Below, piece after piece: positions 6,397 through 15,500 of a stretch of DNA of 19,588 nt (positions within the stretch are counted from its first letter, which is position 1; each line of letters opens with the position of its first letter). The DNA comes from Bacteroidales bacterium. GTDB taxonomy: Bacteria > Bacteroidota > Bacteroidia > Bacteroidales > UBA10428. Under the pieces are notes generated by a model. It did not search any database, was not told the DNA's origin, and saw only the letters and a list, made by a program, of their open reading frames with translations. The DNA is taken from the NCBI GenBank assembly GCA_016926235.1, contig JAFGOZ010000494.1, positions 1 through 19,588 of the forward strand, given 5' to 3'. Made by a program: the position numbers and the translations under genes.

Positions 6397-7977
6397 ATGG
6401 CAAAGAAGAACAAGGAAAATAATTTACCATTAGAGAAAACTCTCTGGCAGGCAGCCGATAAACTTCGTAAGAACATGGATGCTGCCGAGTATAAACACGT
6501 AGTATTAGGACTTATTTTCCTGAAATACATTTCTGATGCTTTTGAAGAACTTTATAACAAACTTTATGAGGGAAAAGGAGAATATGAAGGTGCAGATCCC
6601 GAGGATAAAAATGAATACATAGCTGAAAAGGTGTTCTACGTGCCGCCTTCAGCACGTTGGAAATGGCTTCAGGGCAGGGCAAAACTTCCAACCATCGGTA
6701 AAGATATTGACGATGCAATGGATGCCCTTGAAAAGGATAATCCTCAAAGTTTAAGAGGTGTTTTGCCAAAAGTATATGCACAGGAAAAATTGGATAAGGG
6801 CAGCCTGGGAGGGTTGATCGACCTGATCAGCACAGCAACCCTCGGAACCAAAGAAGCACAAAGCAAAGACATTCTTGGAAAAGTATTTGAATATTTTCTT
6901 GGTGAGTTTGCATTGGCAGAAGGCAAGAAGGGAGGACAATTCTACACTCCTGCCAGTGTGGTAAAACTTTTGGTTGAAATGCTTGAGCCTTATGAAGGCA
7001 GAGTTTTTGACCCTTGCTGCGGTAGCGGCGGTATGTTTGTGCAAAGTGAAAAATTTATAAAGGCTCACCAGGATCATTATAAAAAGAAAAGCAATGGAAA
7101 TAAGCTTTCATTAAATCCGGCCGATCATATTTCGATTTATGGTCAGGAAAGCAACCAGACTACCTGGCGTTTGTGTAAAATGAACCTTGCTATAAGGGGC
7201 ATTGACAGCAGTAATGTAAAATGGAATAATGAAGGCAGCTTTCTGAATGATGCACACAAAGATCTGAAAGCTGATTATATTATTGCAAACCCTCCATTTA
7301 ATGATAGCGACTGGAGCGGTGAATTATTGCAAAAAGATGCCAGATGGGTTTATGGTGTACCGCCTGCTGGAAATGCCAATTACGCATGGATACAACATTT
7401 TCTTTACCATACTTCCGCCAATGGACAGGCGGGTTTTGTATTGGCAAAAGGTTCACTCACTACTAAAACCAGCAACGAAGGCGAAATAAGGAAATCCCTC
7501 ATAGAAAATGATTTGATTAATTGCATCGTAAACCTGCCTGCAAAATTATTTCTGAATACCCAAATACCGGCATGTCTTTGGTTTCTATGCCGCAATAAGC
7601 AAAAACGAAAAAGGGAGATTCTATTTATTGATGCCCGTAACCTTGGTTTTTTGAAAACAAGAAAAAACCTTGAATTTACCGATGAAGATACATACAAGGT
7701 GGCAAGTACATACCATAACTGGCGGACAAGCGATGCTGCATACACTGATGTGCAGGGCTTTTGCAAAAGTGTGAGCATTGATGATGTAAAAGCGCTGAAT
7801 TATATAGTAACACCCGGCAGGTTTGTAGGATTGCCCGATGATGAGGATGATTTCAATTTTGAAGAACGCTTTACAAAATTGAAAACAATATTAGAACAAC
7901 AATTTGCCGAAGAGGATGAATTGAACCAACAGATTAAAAGTAACCTTTCTAAAATAAATATTTATGCCAACACCTAA
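6397..7977 (+). CDS. hsdM: Type I restriction-modification DNA methyltransferase subunit
   Basis: HsdM transfers a methyl group from S-adenosylmethionine to adenine within the site chosen by HsdS, protecting host DNA and forming part of the restriction complex. The 526-aa protein has the N-terminal helical HsdM_N domain (about 10-150, LWQAADKLRKNMDAAEYKHV region). The N6_Mtase domain shows SAM-binding motif I DPCCGSGG (205-212) and catalytic NPPF (298-301). ATG 6397 is preferred to 6376, because the 7 extra residues overlap the regulator gene and the protein family starts near MAKK. The last 14 bases overlap a small zinc-ribbon gene in another frame. It is intact and of normal length. Confidence 0.97.
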   Translation: MAKKNKENNLPLEKTLWQAADKLRKNMDAAEYKHVVLGLIFLKYISDAFEELYNKLYEGKGEYEGADPEDKNEYIAEKVFYVPPSARWKWLQGRAKLPTIGKDIDDAMDALEKDNPQSLRGVLPKVYAQEKLDKGSLGGLIDLISTATLGTKEAQSKDILGKVFEYFLGEFALAEGKKGGQFYTPASVVKLLVEMLEPYEGRVFDPCCGSGGMFVQSEKFIKAHQDHYKKKSNGNKLSLNPADHISIYGQESNQTTWRLCKMNLAIRGIDSSNVKWNNEGSFLNDAHKDLKADYIIANPPFNDSDWSGELLQKDARWVYGVPPAGNANYAWIQHFLYHTSANGQAGFVLAKGSLTTKTSNEGEIRKSLIENDLINCIVNLPAKLFLNTQIPACLWFLCRNKQKRKREILFIDARNLGFLKTRKNLEFTDEDTYKVASTYHNWRTSDAAYTDVQGFCKSVSIDDVKALNYIVTPGRFVGLPDDEDDFNFEERFTKLKTILEQQFAEEDELNQQIKSNLSKINIYANT

Positions 7978-8119
7978 AGGGAATTGTAAAGACTGTGATA
8001 AATATGCCAAAGCGGGACACAACTATTGTAGAATGTGTGGTTATCACTTAACTAAAGGCTATGTTCAGAATGTTAGAATAGCAATTGGTTATTATTCGAA
8101 TGAAAAGTTTTGCGGCTAA
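7964..8119 (+). CDS. 51-aa zinc-ribbon-like small protein between hsdM and hsdS
   Basis: A short complete ORF starts inside the end of hsdM (14-base overlap) and stops 26 bases before hsdS. The product has two CxxC knuckles, C8-KD-C11 and C22-RM-C25, spaced 10 residues apart, with H19 and H28 nearby and a lone C50 at the end. This is a plausible zinc ribbon. The cysteine arrangement, the overlap with hsdM and the lack of another explanation for the gap argue that it is real. It may be an accessory DNA- or protein-binding subunit of the type I complex. I know no assigned function. Confidence 0.7.
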   Translation: MPTPKGNCKDCDKYAKAGHNYCRMCGYHLTKGYVQNVRIAIGYYSNEKFCG

Positions 8120-8145
8120 TGTGGTAAACTAAGAAAAAATTGCAA

Positions 8146-9309
8146 ATGTTAAATAGGATAGAATATAAATTTTCTGATTTTGTAGAAATAAATCCTATCG
8201 TAAGTTTGAATGGAAAGGAAGAATACTCCTATGTTGAAATGAAAGATTTACACGATGGAAATAAATTCTGTTATCCAAATGTGGAACGTAAACCTACAAG
8301 TGGGGCAAGATTTCAAGAAGGCGATACATTGTTTGCAAAAATTACTCCATGCTTAGAGAATGGCAAAATATGCAAAGTGAAAGGTTTGAAAAATGGAATT
8401 GGTTTTGGGTCAACAGAGTTTTTAGTTTTCAGAGGAAAAGAAAATATTTCTGATAATGATTTTGTTTTCTATTTATCCAGATGGGATGAGGTAAGAGGTT
8501 TTGCAGAAGGGAATTTTGAAGGAACATCAGGAAGGCAGCGGGTTCCCAAAAATTGCTTTGAGAATTTATACTTAGAATTACCAGATTACAACGAACAGAC
8601 CCAGATAGCTTCTATCCTCAATAGTTTGGATGATAAAATAGATTTATTACAACGCCAAAACAAGACCTTAGAGCAATTAGCTGAAACGCTTTTCAGACAG
8701 TGGTTTGTGGAAGAAGTAGAAGAGAGTTGGAAAGCAGTAAGAATTGGTGATGTTGCTGATATTAATTGCAAAACATTATCAAGAAATTATCCCTATTCTG
8801 AAATAGAATATTTAGATACAGGTTCAATCAAGGAGGGAATAATAACAGGTTTTCAAACATATAAATTAAACGATGCTCCGAGTCGAGCACAGAGAATTGT
8901 TGAGGATAATGATATTGTTTATTCATTGGTAAGACCTATTCAGAGGCATTACGGATTACTTAATAATGTGAAACAAAATACAGTTGTTTCAACGGGATTT
9001 TGTGTAATTACTTGCTCTAATTTTAGTTCACATTTTCTTTATCTATTATTGTCAAGAGATGAAAATGTTGAATATTTTGATATGATAGCAGAAGGTTCAA
9101 CGAGTGCATATCCTTCATTAAAACCATCTGACATTGCAAACTTTGAATTTCCGAACCCACCACAAGAGAAATTAAATAGATTTTCAAGAATTGCTTCAGA
9201 TACATGGAGCAAAATAAAATCGAATACAAACCAAATCAGCACCCTTACACAACTTCGTGATACCCTATTACCGAAATTAATGAGTGGTGAGCTGAGAGTC
9301 AAATATTAA
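8146..9309 (+). CDS. hsdS: Type I restriction-modification specificity subunit
   Basis: HsdS recognises the bipartite DNA target and holds two HsdM and two HsdR subunits. The 387-aa protein has two target recognition domains (about 1-150 and 185-340). They are separated by a central conserved helical spacer around residues 150-183 (QTQIASILNSLDDKI, then RQNKTLEQLAETLFRQWF) and closed by the matching C-terminal helix ending LRDTLLPKLMSGEL. Two TRDs predict a split recognition site. ATG 8146 is preferred; an in-frame TTG at 8140 would add two residues. TRD2 is locally very AT-rich (15 of 60 G+C at 9001-9060 by hand count), as expected for exchanged TRDs. The stop lies 3 bases before the next gene. 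Confidence 0.95.
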   Translation: MLNRIEYKFSDFVEINPIVSLNGKEEYSYVEMKDLHDGNKFCYPNVERKPTSGARFQEGDTLFAKITPCLENGKICKVKGLKNGIGFGSTEFLVFRGKENISDNDFVFYLSRWDEVRGFAEGNFEGTSGRQRVPKNCFENLYLELPDYNEQTQIASILNSLDDKIDLLQRQNKTLEQLAETLFRQWFVEEVEESWKAVRIGDVADINCKTLSRNYPYSEIEYLDTGSIKEGIITGFQTYKLNDAPSRAQRIVEDNDIVYSLVRPIQRHYGLLNNVKQNTVVSTGFCVITCSNFSSHFLYLLLSRDENVEYFDMIAEGSTSAYPSLKPSDIANFEFPNPPQEKLNRFSRIASDTWSKIKSNTNQISTLTQLRDTLLPKLMSGELRVKY

Positions 9310-9312
9310 TGA

Positions 9313-10767
9313 ATGAAACAACTTAATTCCATAAATACGATTGCATCTTTACTGAGCAGGTTTGTTGTTCAGGTAAAGGGATTGAATGCAATCAATCAGT
9401 ATGGAATAAATATGTTATCAGAAACTGTCTTAATTCCATTACTCAACGAAATATTTGAGTGTGACTTAAAAAATCTCAACTCAGAATCTAATAATTTCCC
9501 AGGAATTGATTTAGGTGATAAAATAAAAAAAGTAGCCTTTCAGATTACTTCAAATGCTGATTCTGAAAAGATCAAAAACACTTTAGAATCTTGTGTCAAG
9601 CACGATCACTTCAAAACTTATAATAAAATTCTCGTTTATTGTCTGACAGAAAAACCTGAAACAAATAAAACATATTCCGAATTCACACAAGGTAAATTTC
9701 AATTTAATGCAAAAGAAGATGTTCTTGATTTCAGGGATTTATTAAAGGTAATAAACTCTATTACAGATTCTGATAAAATAGTTCGAATCGAGAACCTGTT
9801 AAGCAAACAATTTTCAGAGTTAAATTTGGAAAATTATAATCTGTTACAATCTCCTTTAACTGAAACAGTATATTCCAATCTTCTTAAAATTTCATTTCCT
9901 CAAAAACTCTATACAGCCACAATCACAATAAAAAGAAAAGATTTAAAAAAGAAAACAAGGATTATTAATGATAGGCAGATTATATTTCAATATAAAAAAG
10001 AAAACAATCTAAAATTCAGTTCTGATTGGATAGACCATAATAAGCAACTTTATTCGTTTCATGATTTATCAAATCATCATCATGAAATAAGTAAAGTCAT
10101 TGATTTGGGAACTGTTGAATCAATGTCTCCAGAAGAGTTTTATTTACAAAGCAAAGACCACGAACGAGCTTTTAAAGCTCTTTTAAAATTCTGTTTTGCA
10201 AAGTATGCCAATTTCTTGGGCATTGAATTTAAGCATGAGGAAAACCTTTTTGTCTTTATTAGCGAGGATGAGAACAAGGTTGTGAGAAGCGAGTCATGGC
10301 ATTCCGGCAAGCGAAATGCAACCAGGGAAGTTATTAGAATGAAGAGAAATAAAAAGACAAATGATGTTTGGTATTATACTCATCTTGCATTCTCAGTTTC
10401 ATTCAAATATTACAACAATGAGTGGTTTTTAGAAATTACACCAGACTGGTATATTACGAAGGATGGTACTACAAAACACTATTATAGGGACAAGGATGTT
10501 ACAAGCTGGTTGAAAAGAAATGAGCGGAATCTCCATGTTTTTAATAATACAAAATTCATTGCCAATTATTTGAAATACGGTAAACTGCAGAGTGATCTAT
10601 TTCAAGAAGCAGAAATCAGGAGGCCTAAAAATTTTATTGAACTATTGAAATTTGAATCATTTAGAAATTCTCCTTTATTAAACGAAGATAGTTGGAAAAC
10701 AAAAGAAAGCGAAGAAATTATTGATTTGATGAAGGATAAAGATGGAGTTTTAGAATCAGAACTATGA
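9313..10767 (+). CDS. SMEK-domain, PD-(D/E)XK-like nuclease protein partnered with short Argonaute
   Basis: This 484-aa protein begins with a SMEK-type domain (about 1-150). A restriction-nuclease-like core is visible: conserved acidic helix around E35, D66 in FPGIDLGD, and the Q77-I-T79 strand in KVAFQITS, resembling the Mrr-like QxT/QxK form of the PD-(D/E)XK fold. The rest (about 175-484) is unrecognised. Its beta-rich opening (SFPQKLYTATITI) and a WFLEITPDWYITKDG segment are in the right place to be an APAZ-like Argonaute-binding region. Its stop overlaps the Argonaute start as ATGA, so the two are almost certainly made as partners. By analogy with SIR2-, TIR- and DREN-APAZ proteins, it is probably the toxic effector. 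The SMEK call is fairly sure; APAZ identity is a guess. Confidence 0.78.
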   Translation: MKQLNSINTIASLLSRFVVQVKGLNAINQYGINMLSETVLIPLLNEIFECDLKNLNSESNNFPGIDLGDKIKKVAFQITSNADSEKIKNTLESCVKHDHFKTYNKILVYCLTEKPETNKTYSEFTQGKFQFNAKEDVLDFRDLLKVINSITDSDKIVRIENLLSKQFSELNLENYNLLQSPLTETVYSNLLKISFPQKLYTATITIKRKDLKKKTRIINDRQIIFQYKKENNLKFSSDWIDHNKQLYSFHDLSNHHHEISKVIDLGTVESMSPEEFYLQSKDHERAFKALLKFCFAKYANFLGIEFKHEENLFVFISEDENKVVRSESWHSGKRNATREVIRMKRNKKTNDVWYYTHLAFSVSFKYYNNEWFLEITPDWYITKDGTTKHYYRDKDVTSWLKRNERNLHVFNNTKFIANYLKYGKLQSDLFQEAEIRRPKNFIELLKFESFRNSPLLNEDSWKTKESEEIIDLMKDKDGVLESEL

Positions 10768-12194
10768 AACTAAATTTAATACAAGAACCAAACTTAGAGT
10801 TTGGGCAAAGCATTTGCATTTGTCCTAGAAAAGGCATTACTGAGTTTGATGCATATGATATCAAATTTAAAAACCGTAAACAACAGGTTCAAGTTGGAGT
10901 TATTGGCTCAAAGGAAAATTTGGATAAATTTTCTAAATGGATTGATATATGCAAAAGCTTTATAACCAGTAAACCCAATAACAAACAGCCAAGCTTATTT
11001 ACTTCTTTTCCTGGTTTCAATTCTTCAACCGGTTTTCATTGTGAATTAATTACAGATAATGAGTGGAGTCGAACTATTACCAAGCAGGAAATAAGCAAAT
11101 TGATAGATATTCCGAATTGGGATAAACGTATAGAAGAGTGTGTTAAATTATATCTCCAACATATAGAGTATTTAGCAATAGATAAGGGAGTTGATTTGAT
11201 TGTTTGCATAGTACCAATAAGTTTAGCCAAACATATTATGAAACAAACACTTCAACCTGTTGAGGAGTTAATTGATAACGAAAAAAGTGATGAAAAGTAT
11301 ACTGAAACAGATTTTAGAAGAGCTTTGAAAGCAAAATCAATGTTTGTTGGCAAACCTATCCAATTAATGCTTCAGGATTCTCTGGACGCTTATCGTGCAA
11401 AAAGTGGCAGACAAGATGATGCAACAAAAGCTTGGAATTTTTTTACTGCACTTTATTATAAAACAAATCATATTCCCTGGAGACTAATCCGTGATAATAG
11501 TAGAATTACTTCATGTTTTGCAGGCATAAGTTTTTATAAAACACGCGATAGGAAGTCAGTTCATACAAGCTTGGCACAACTATTTGATGATCTTGGAAAT
11601 GGAGTTATTCTGAGGGGCTCTCCTGTTGAAATTAGCAAAGAAGATAGGCAGCCACATTTAGATGAAAACCATGCATATTCTCTTATTAAAGGAATTATAC
11701 AAGAATATACATCCATTCATCATACAAACCCAGCCCGTTTAGTATTGCATAAAACATCAAACTACAATGAAGAAGAGTTAAGTGGCTTTCAAAAAGCAAT
11801 TGAGGAATTGAGAGTGGCTTACGTTGATTATATAACAATTTTAGATTCTAATACCAGGTTATTTAGAAATGGCATGTATCCGATCCAGAGAGGAACACAT
11901 ATAGAAATAGATGATTCAACTCATTTACTTTTTACAAAGGGTTCAATTGATTATTATCAAACTTATCCAGGACTTTATGTTCCGAGACCAATTGAAATTC
12001 GCATTGTGGAAAGTGAAGAATCAGCCGAAACAATCTGTGAAGAAATTTTAAGCCTAACTAAAATGAATTGGAACAATACCCAATTGGACGGTAAATATCC
12101 GATCACAATTGAATGTGCTCGCAAAGTTGGATTGATTATGAAATATATTCCACAAGGAATTACACCACAGTCCAGGTATAGTTTCTATATGTGA
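10764..12194 (+). CDS. Short prokaryotic Argonaute (MID-PIWI, catalytically degenerate)
   Basis: At 476 aa this has the size and layout of a short pAgo: MID (about 110-235) and PIWI (about 245-476), with no N or PAZ domains. In MID, the guide 5'-end pocket signature is visible as LKAKSMFVGKPIQ, with K189 and Q200 in the expected places. PIWI strands are recognisable: FAGISFYK (252-259), LVLHKTSNY (about 326-334), the YPGLYVPRPIEI segment and the closing helix with LTKMNW and ECARKVGLIMKYI, ending RYSFYM. The first catalytic Asp position reads Ser256, and the later DG position reads Thr-Ser (331-332). The DEDX slicer site is therefore lost and it should bind guide and target without cutting. 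It overlaps the SMEK gene and would be the sensor for that effector. Confidence 0.85.
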   Translation: MKLNLIQEPNLEFGQSICICPRKGITEFDAYDIKFKNRKQQVQVGVIGSKENLDKFSKWIDICKSFITSKPNNKQPSLFTSFPGFNSSTGFHCELITDNEWSRTITKQEISKLIDIPNWDKRIEECVKLYLQHIEYLAIDKGVDLIVCIVPISLAKHIMKQTLQPVEELIDNEKSDEKYTETDFRRALKAKSMFVGKPIQLMLQDSLDAYRAKSGRQDDATKAWNFFTALYYKTNHIPWRLIRDNSRITSCFAGISFYKTRDRKSVHTSLAQLFDDLGNGVILRGSPVEISKEDRQPHLDENHAYSLIKGIIQEYTSIHHTNPARLVLHKTSNYNEEELSGFQKAIEELRVAYVDYITILDSNTRLFRNGMYPIQRGTHIEIDDSTHLLFTKGSIDYYQTYPGLYVPRPIEIRIVESEESAETICEEILSLTKMNWNNTQLDGKYPITIECARKVGLIMKYIPQGITPQSRYSFYM

Positions 12195-12214
12195 TTAATT
12201 ATAAATGAATAATT

Positions 12215-12499
12215 ATGGAACCAGAAAAAGTAAAACCGGCTAAATTTCATGTACATACAGTCATATATAATAATGGTAATTTTTCAGTTGCTTATGGAAA
12301 ATGGGAAAATAGCGACATAAGAATTGCCATGAGGTGGAATGGAGAAAGTGATGATGATATTGGTTATCCAAGTCAGGGAGGAAATCCTTTATGGTTTCAA
12401 TTACCAAATGATGGCGTTTGGACAAGTGAAATATTACAAGCTATTGACCGAATAAATGCCTTTGAGCAAAGAATTGGTAACCTGAATTCAAAATTATAA
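12215..12499 (+). CDS. Unrecognised 94-aa cassette protein
   Basis: A small soluble protein 20 bases after the Argonaute and 5 bases before the helicase-nuclease gene. It is predicted mostly beta in the first 65 residues, with aromatic and Gly motifs: FSVAYGKWENSDIRIAMRWN, an acidic SDDDIGYP turn and NPLWFQLP. A C-terminal amphipathic helix (about 72-90) follows. The regular strand pattern, the absence of low-complexity sequence and the tight spacing on both sides support a real gene. No catalytic motif is evident. It could be a structural subunit or adaptor of the cassette. I do not know its family by name. Confidence 0.8.
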   Translation: MEPEKVKPAKFHVHTVIYNNGNFSVAYGKWENSDIRIAMRWNGESDDDIGYPSQGGNPLWFQLPNDGVWTSEILQAIDRINAFEQRIGNLNSKL

Positions 12500-12504
12500 T
12501 TTCA

Positions 12505-15500
12505 ATGTTAATGAATATACCAAACATTCATTTATCAGTAAGAGTTCCTTGGCATGATGCATCATGGAATGGTAAGGTATGCTGCAAACCTAGAGAGAAT
12601 GGATCATGTATGTTTTTACCCAGAATAAATGAAAGTAAAGATTCAGAACTGGAAGAAGGAATAGCTGAAAGTTGGTTACATGAATTGGAACAGGAAAAAC
12701 TCCCTCCATGTGTTGGTGAAAAGGTTCATTTTATGTCACCTCACAAAATATATAAATCGGTAAAACATCCCTATAGTAAAAACGATAATAACCGTGAGTT
12801 TTACGGACATTATAAAGAAACAACTTATTGTTATCCTGACTATAGCTTTTCTGTAATTCCCTATAACTGGATGCAGAAAAATCCAAAAGACAATACTTCG
12901 GAGATAGCAAATTCCTTGCAAATTCCATATGATCCTGATAAAGAACCTGAGTTAAGTTTTGAAAACTCTTGGATTCAACAAATTGATAATCAAACAGCAC
13001 TGTTAGATGCCTTCATTGACCCAATAAGGCCAGGCCATTCATTGGTTTTCATTTATGCCAAGAATGTTCCATTTATTGACACTACTTCAAGAATACTTAT
13101 TGGTGTTGGTCATATCTCTGAAATTGGAGGTTTAACAGAATATAAATATGACGAAGCCTCACCTAACAATTTTAAGAGTACTTTATGGGAAAGACCCGTT
13201 TATCACACAATTAGAGAAGATTTTAAAAATGGGTTTTTACTCCCTTATCAGGAATTTTTTAAACTGGCTGAAAAAGATGAGACCATCCATATACCGGACT
13301 ATATTGCATTTGCCCCATCATTTAATGAGTTTTCTTATGGATCGGAATGGGTAACCAACGATACAGCGATTGAGTCACTTTTAATACTACACAAAATATT
13401 AAAAAAATTTGAGGCGCTCCTTCCTAATAAAAATTATGAACATCAACTTAATTGGATAGATAAAGAACTTTCGAGACTTTGGAAAATGAGAGGTCCATTT
13501 CCCGGTTTAGGGGCAGTATTATCAGGACTCAAAATTACTGACGGGAATTTAATAGCATGGGAATTAGATAAAGTTATTCGCAAAAATGATGAGGTTATTA
13601 AAAATCCCTGGGATTTTGTGAATCTAATTTTCAAAGGTGATACTTCATTTTTATCAGATAATTTAAAAGTTAAAATCAGCGATACACAAAAAGCAACCTG
13701 GGATAATTTTAGTAAAGAGGAAAAAGACTTTCTTCAATTACTTAGCAGAATGAATGTTGATAATGAATTGGTGGATAAGGTTATAGAATCAAAGGAAAAA
13801 GAACAAATAGAATATTTAAAAAACCCTTATTTACTCTATGAGCGAACGAGATTAGATAAAATTCATTTTTCAGTGGCTCTTATAGATAAAGCATTGTTTG
13901 CTGATAAAAAAATATTAGAATCTTTCCCATTACCAGAACTTACGATCATTAGTACTCCCCTTGATCAAAGGAGAATAAGAGCTTTTGGGATTCAAATTAT
14001 TGAGCGAACAGCACTTGAGGGAAATACTTTACTTACAGATACTCAATTTGTAACTAAATTTGATGAACTGCCTTTACAACCGTTATGTAATCCATCAATA
14101 AGAAATTTAATAGCTATTGAAGAGTTTTTAAGTGATGAAATAACTCGAAATGTTTTAGATGCAGAAGAGGAAATATATTATTTTAAACTGAAGCGATTTG
14201 AAACCATTAAGGAAAAGATTAAAAATTTTGTACAAAAAAGAATAAAAAGAGATATTGATCCTCCAGTAATACAAAATTGGTTACAATTAATTGATAATAA
14301 ATTTGGGGTAATAGATGTTACAAAGCCATTATGGTATCAGGAAAGAGATAGAGAGGCACGACAGGAAAAAGCAAAATCTCTTGATGTTTTATCTAATAGC
14401 AGATTCTCTGTTTTAATTGGACCGGCAGGTACCGGTAAGACCACATTATTGAATATCCTTTGTGAGCAGCCTTTTATTGGTTCGAATATTTTAAAGCTTG
14501 CGCCTACAGGAAAAGCAAGAGTGAATATGGGCAAAGATGCTAAAACACTTGCACAGTTCTTATTACAGTTGGAAAGATATGATCCTGAAACCGGTTTATA
14601 CTATATTAATCCAAATGCCAAAACATTAAAATTTGATACTGTAATAGTAGATGAAGCTTCTATGCTTACAGAAGAACAATTAGCAGCCCTATTAGATAGT
14701 CTGACTGGTGTTGAACGTTTTATCTTAGTTGGGGATTACAGACAATTACCACCTATTGGTGCAGGTCGTCCATTTGTTGACATAATTGAATTTCTAAGAA
14801 AAGAGAAGAAAAATGTTGCTGAATTGAGAGTTTTATTTCGACAGTTTTCGAATGATGTTGTTCCAGAAGAAGAAACAGAAAGACTTGATGTAAAATTGGG
14901 AAAATGGTTTAGCGATGATGAAATTAAAAAGCAAGAGATAGATATCTTCAAAGAGATAGCTGATCATAATACAAAGGAATGGGAGAATATAAAATTCATT
15001 GAGTGGGATAACGTAAAACATCTTGAAGATATACTGATCGATGTTACCAATACTGAAATTGAAAAACTTTTGAAAAGTATTAAAGGCAAAATTCTTCGTA
15101 ACCCTCAGGCAAATTTTGATTCTTCATTAGGAGCAAATTATTATATGGAAGAAAGCAATTGGTCAGGATTTGGAATTGAATCTGCTGAAGAAATAGAAAA
15201 TTGGCAAATATTATCACCTGCCAGAACATCAGGTTATGGGACAAAGGTTATAAATCAAAAAATTCAGAAAATTTTCAGGGGAAAAATAAAAGAGAAAGCA
15301 ATTTTTCCAGGAAAATTCAAAAAAAGAAAAATGAATAAACCTGTTGGAGATGATGGCATTGTGTATGGAGATAAAATAATAAATACTAAAAATACAAGAT
15401 GGAATAAGCCTTGGAACAAAATTTATAATCCGGATGAATTAGATGAAAAGGATATCTTAAAATATATGGCAAATGGTGAAATTGGTATCCACATTGGTAA

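Noticed and set aside
9313..10767. Reading the SMEK gene as a second hsdS or a type IV restriction enzyme acting alone
   Set aside because: It has no TRD helices, and its 4-base overlap with the Argonaute argues for a paired function.
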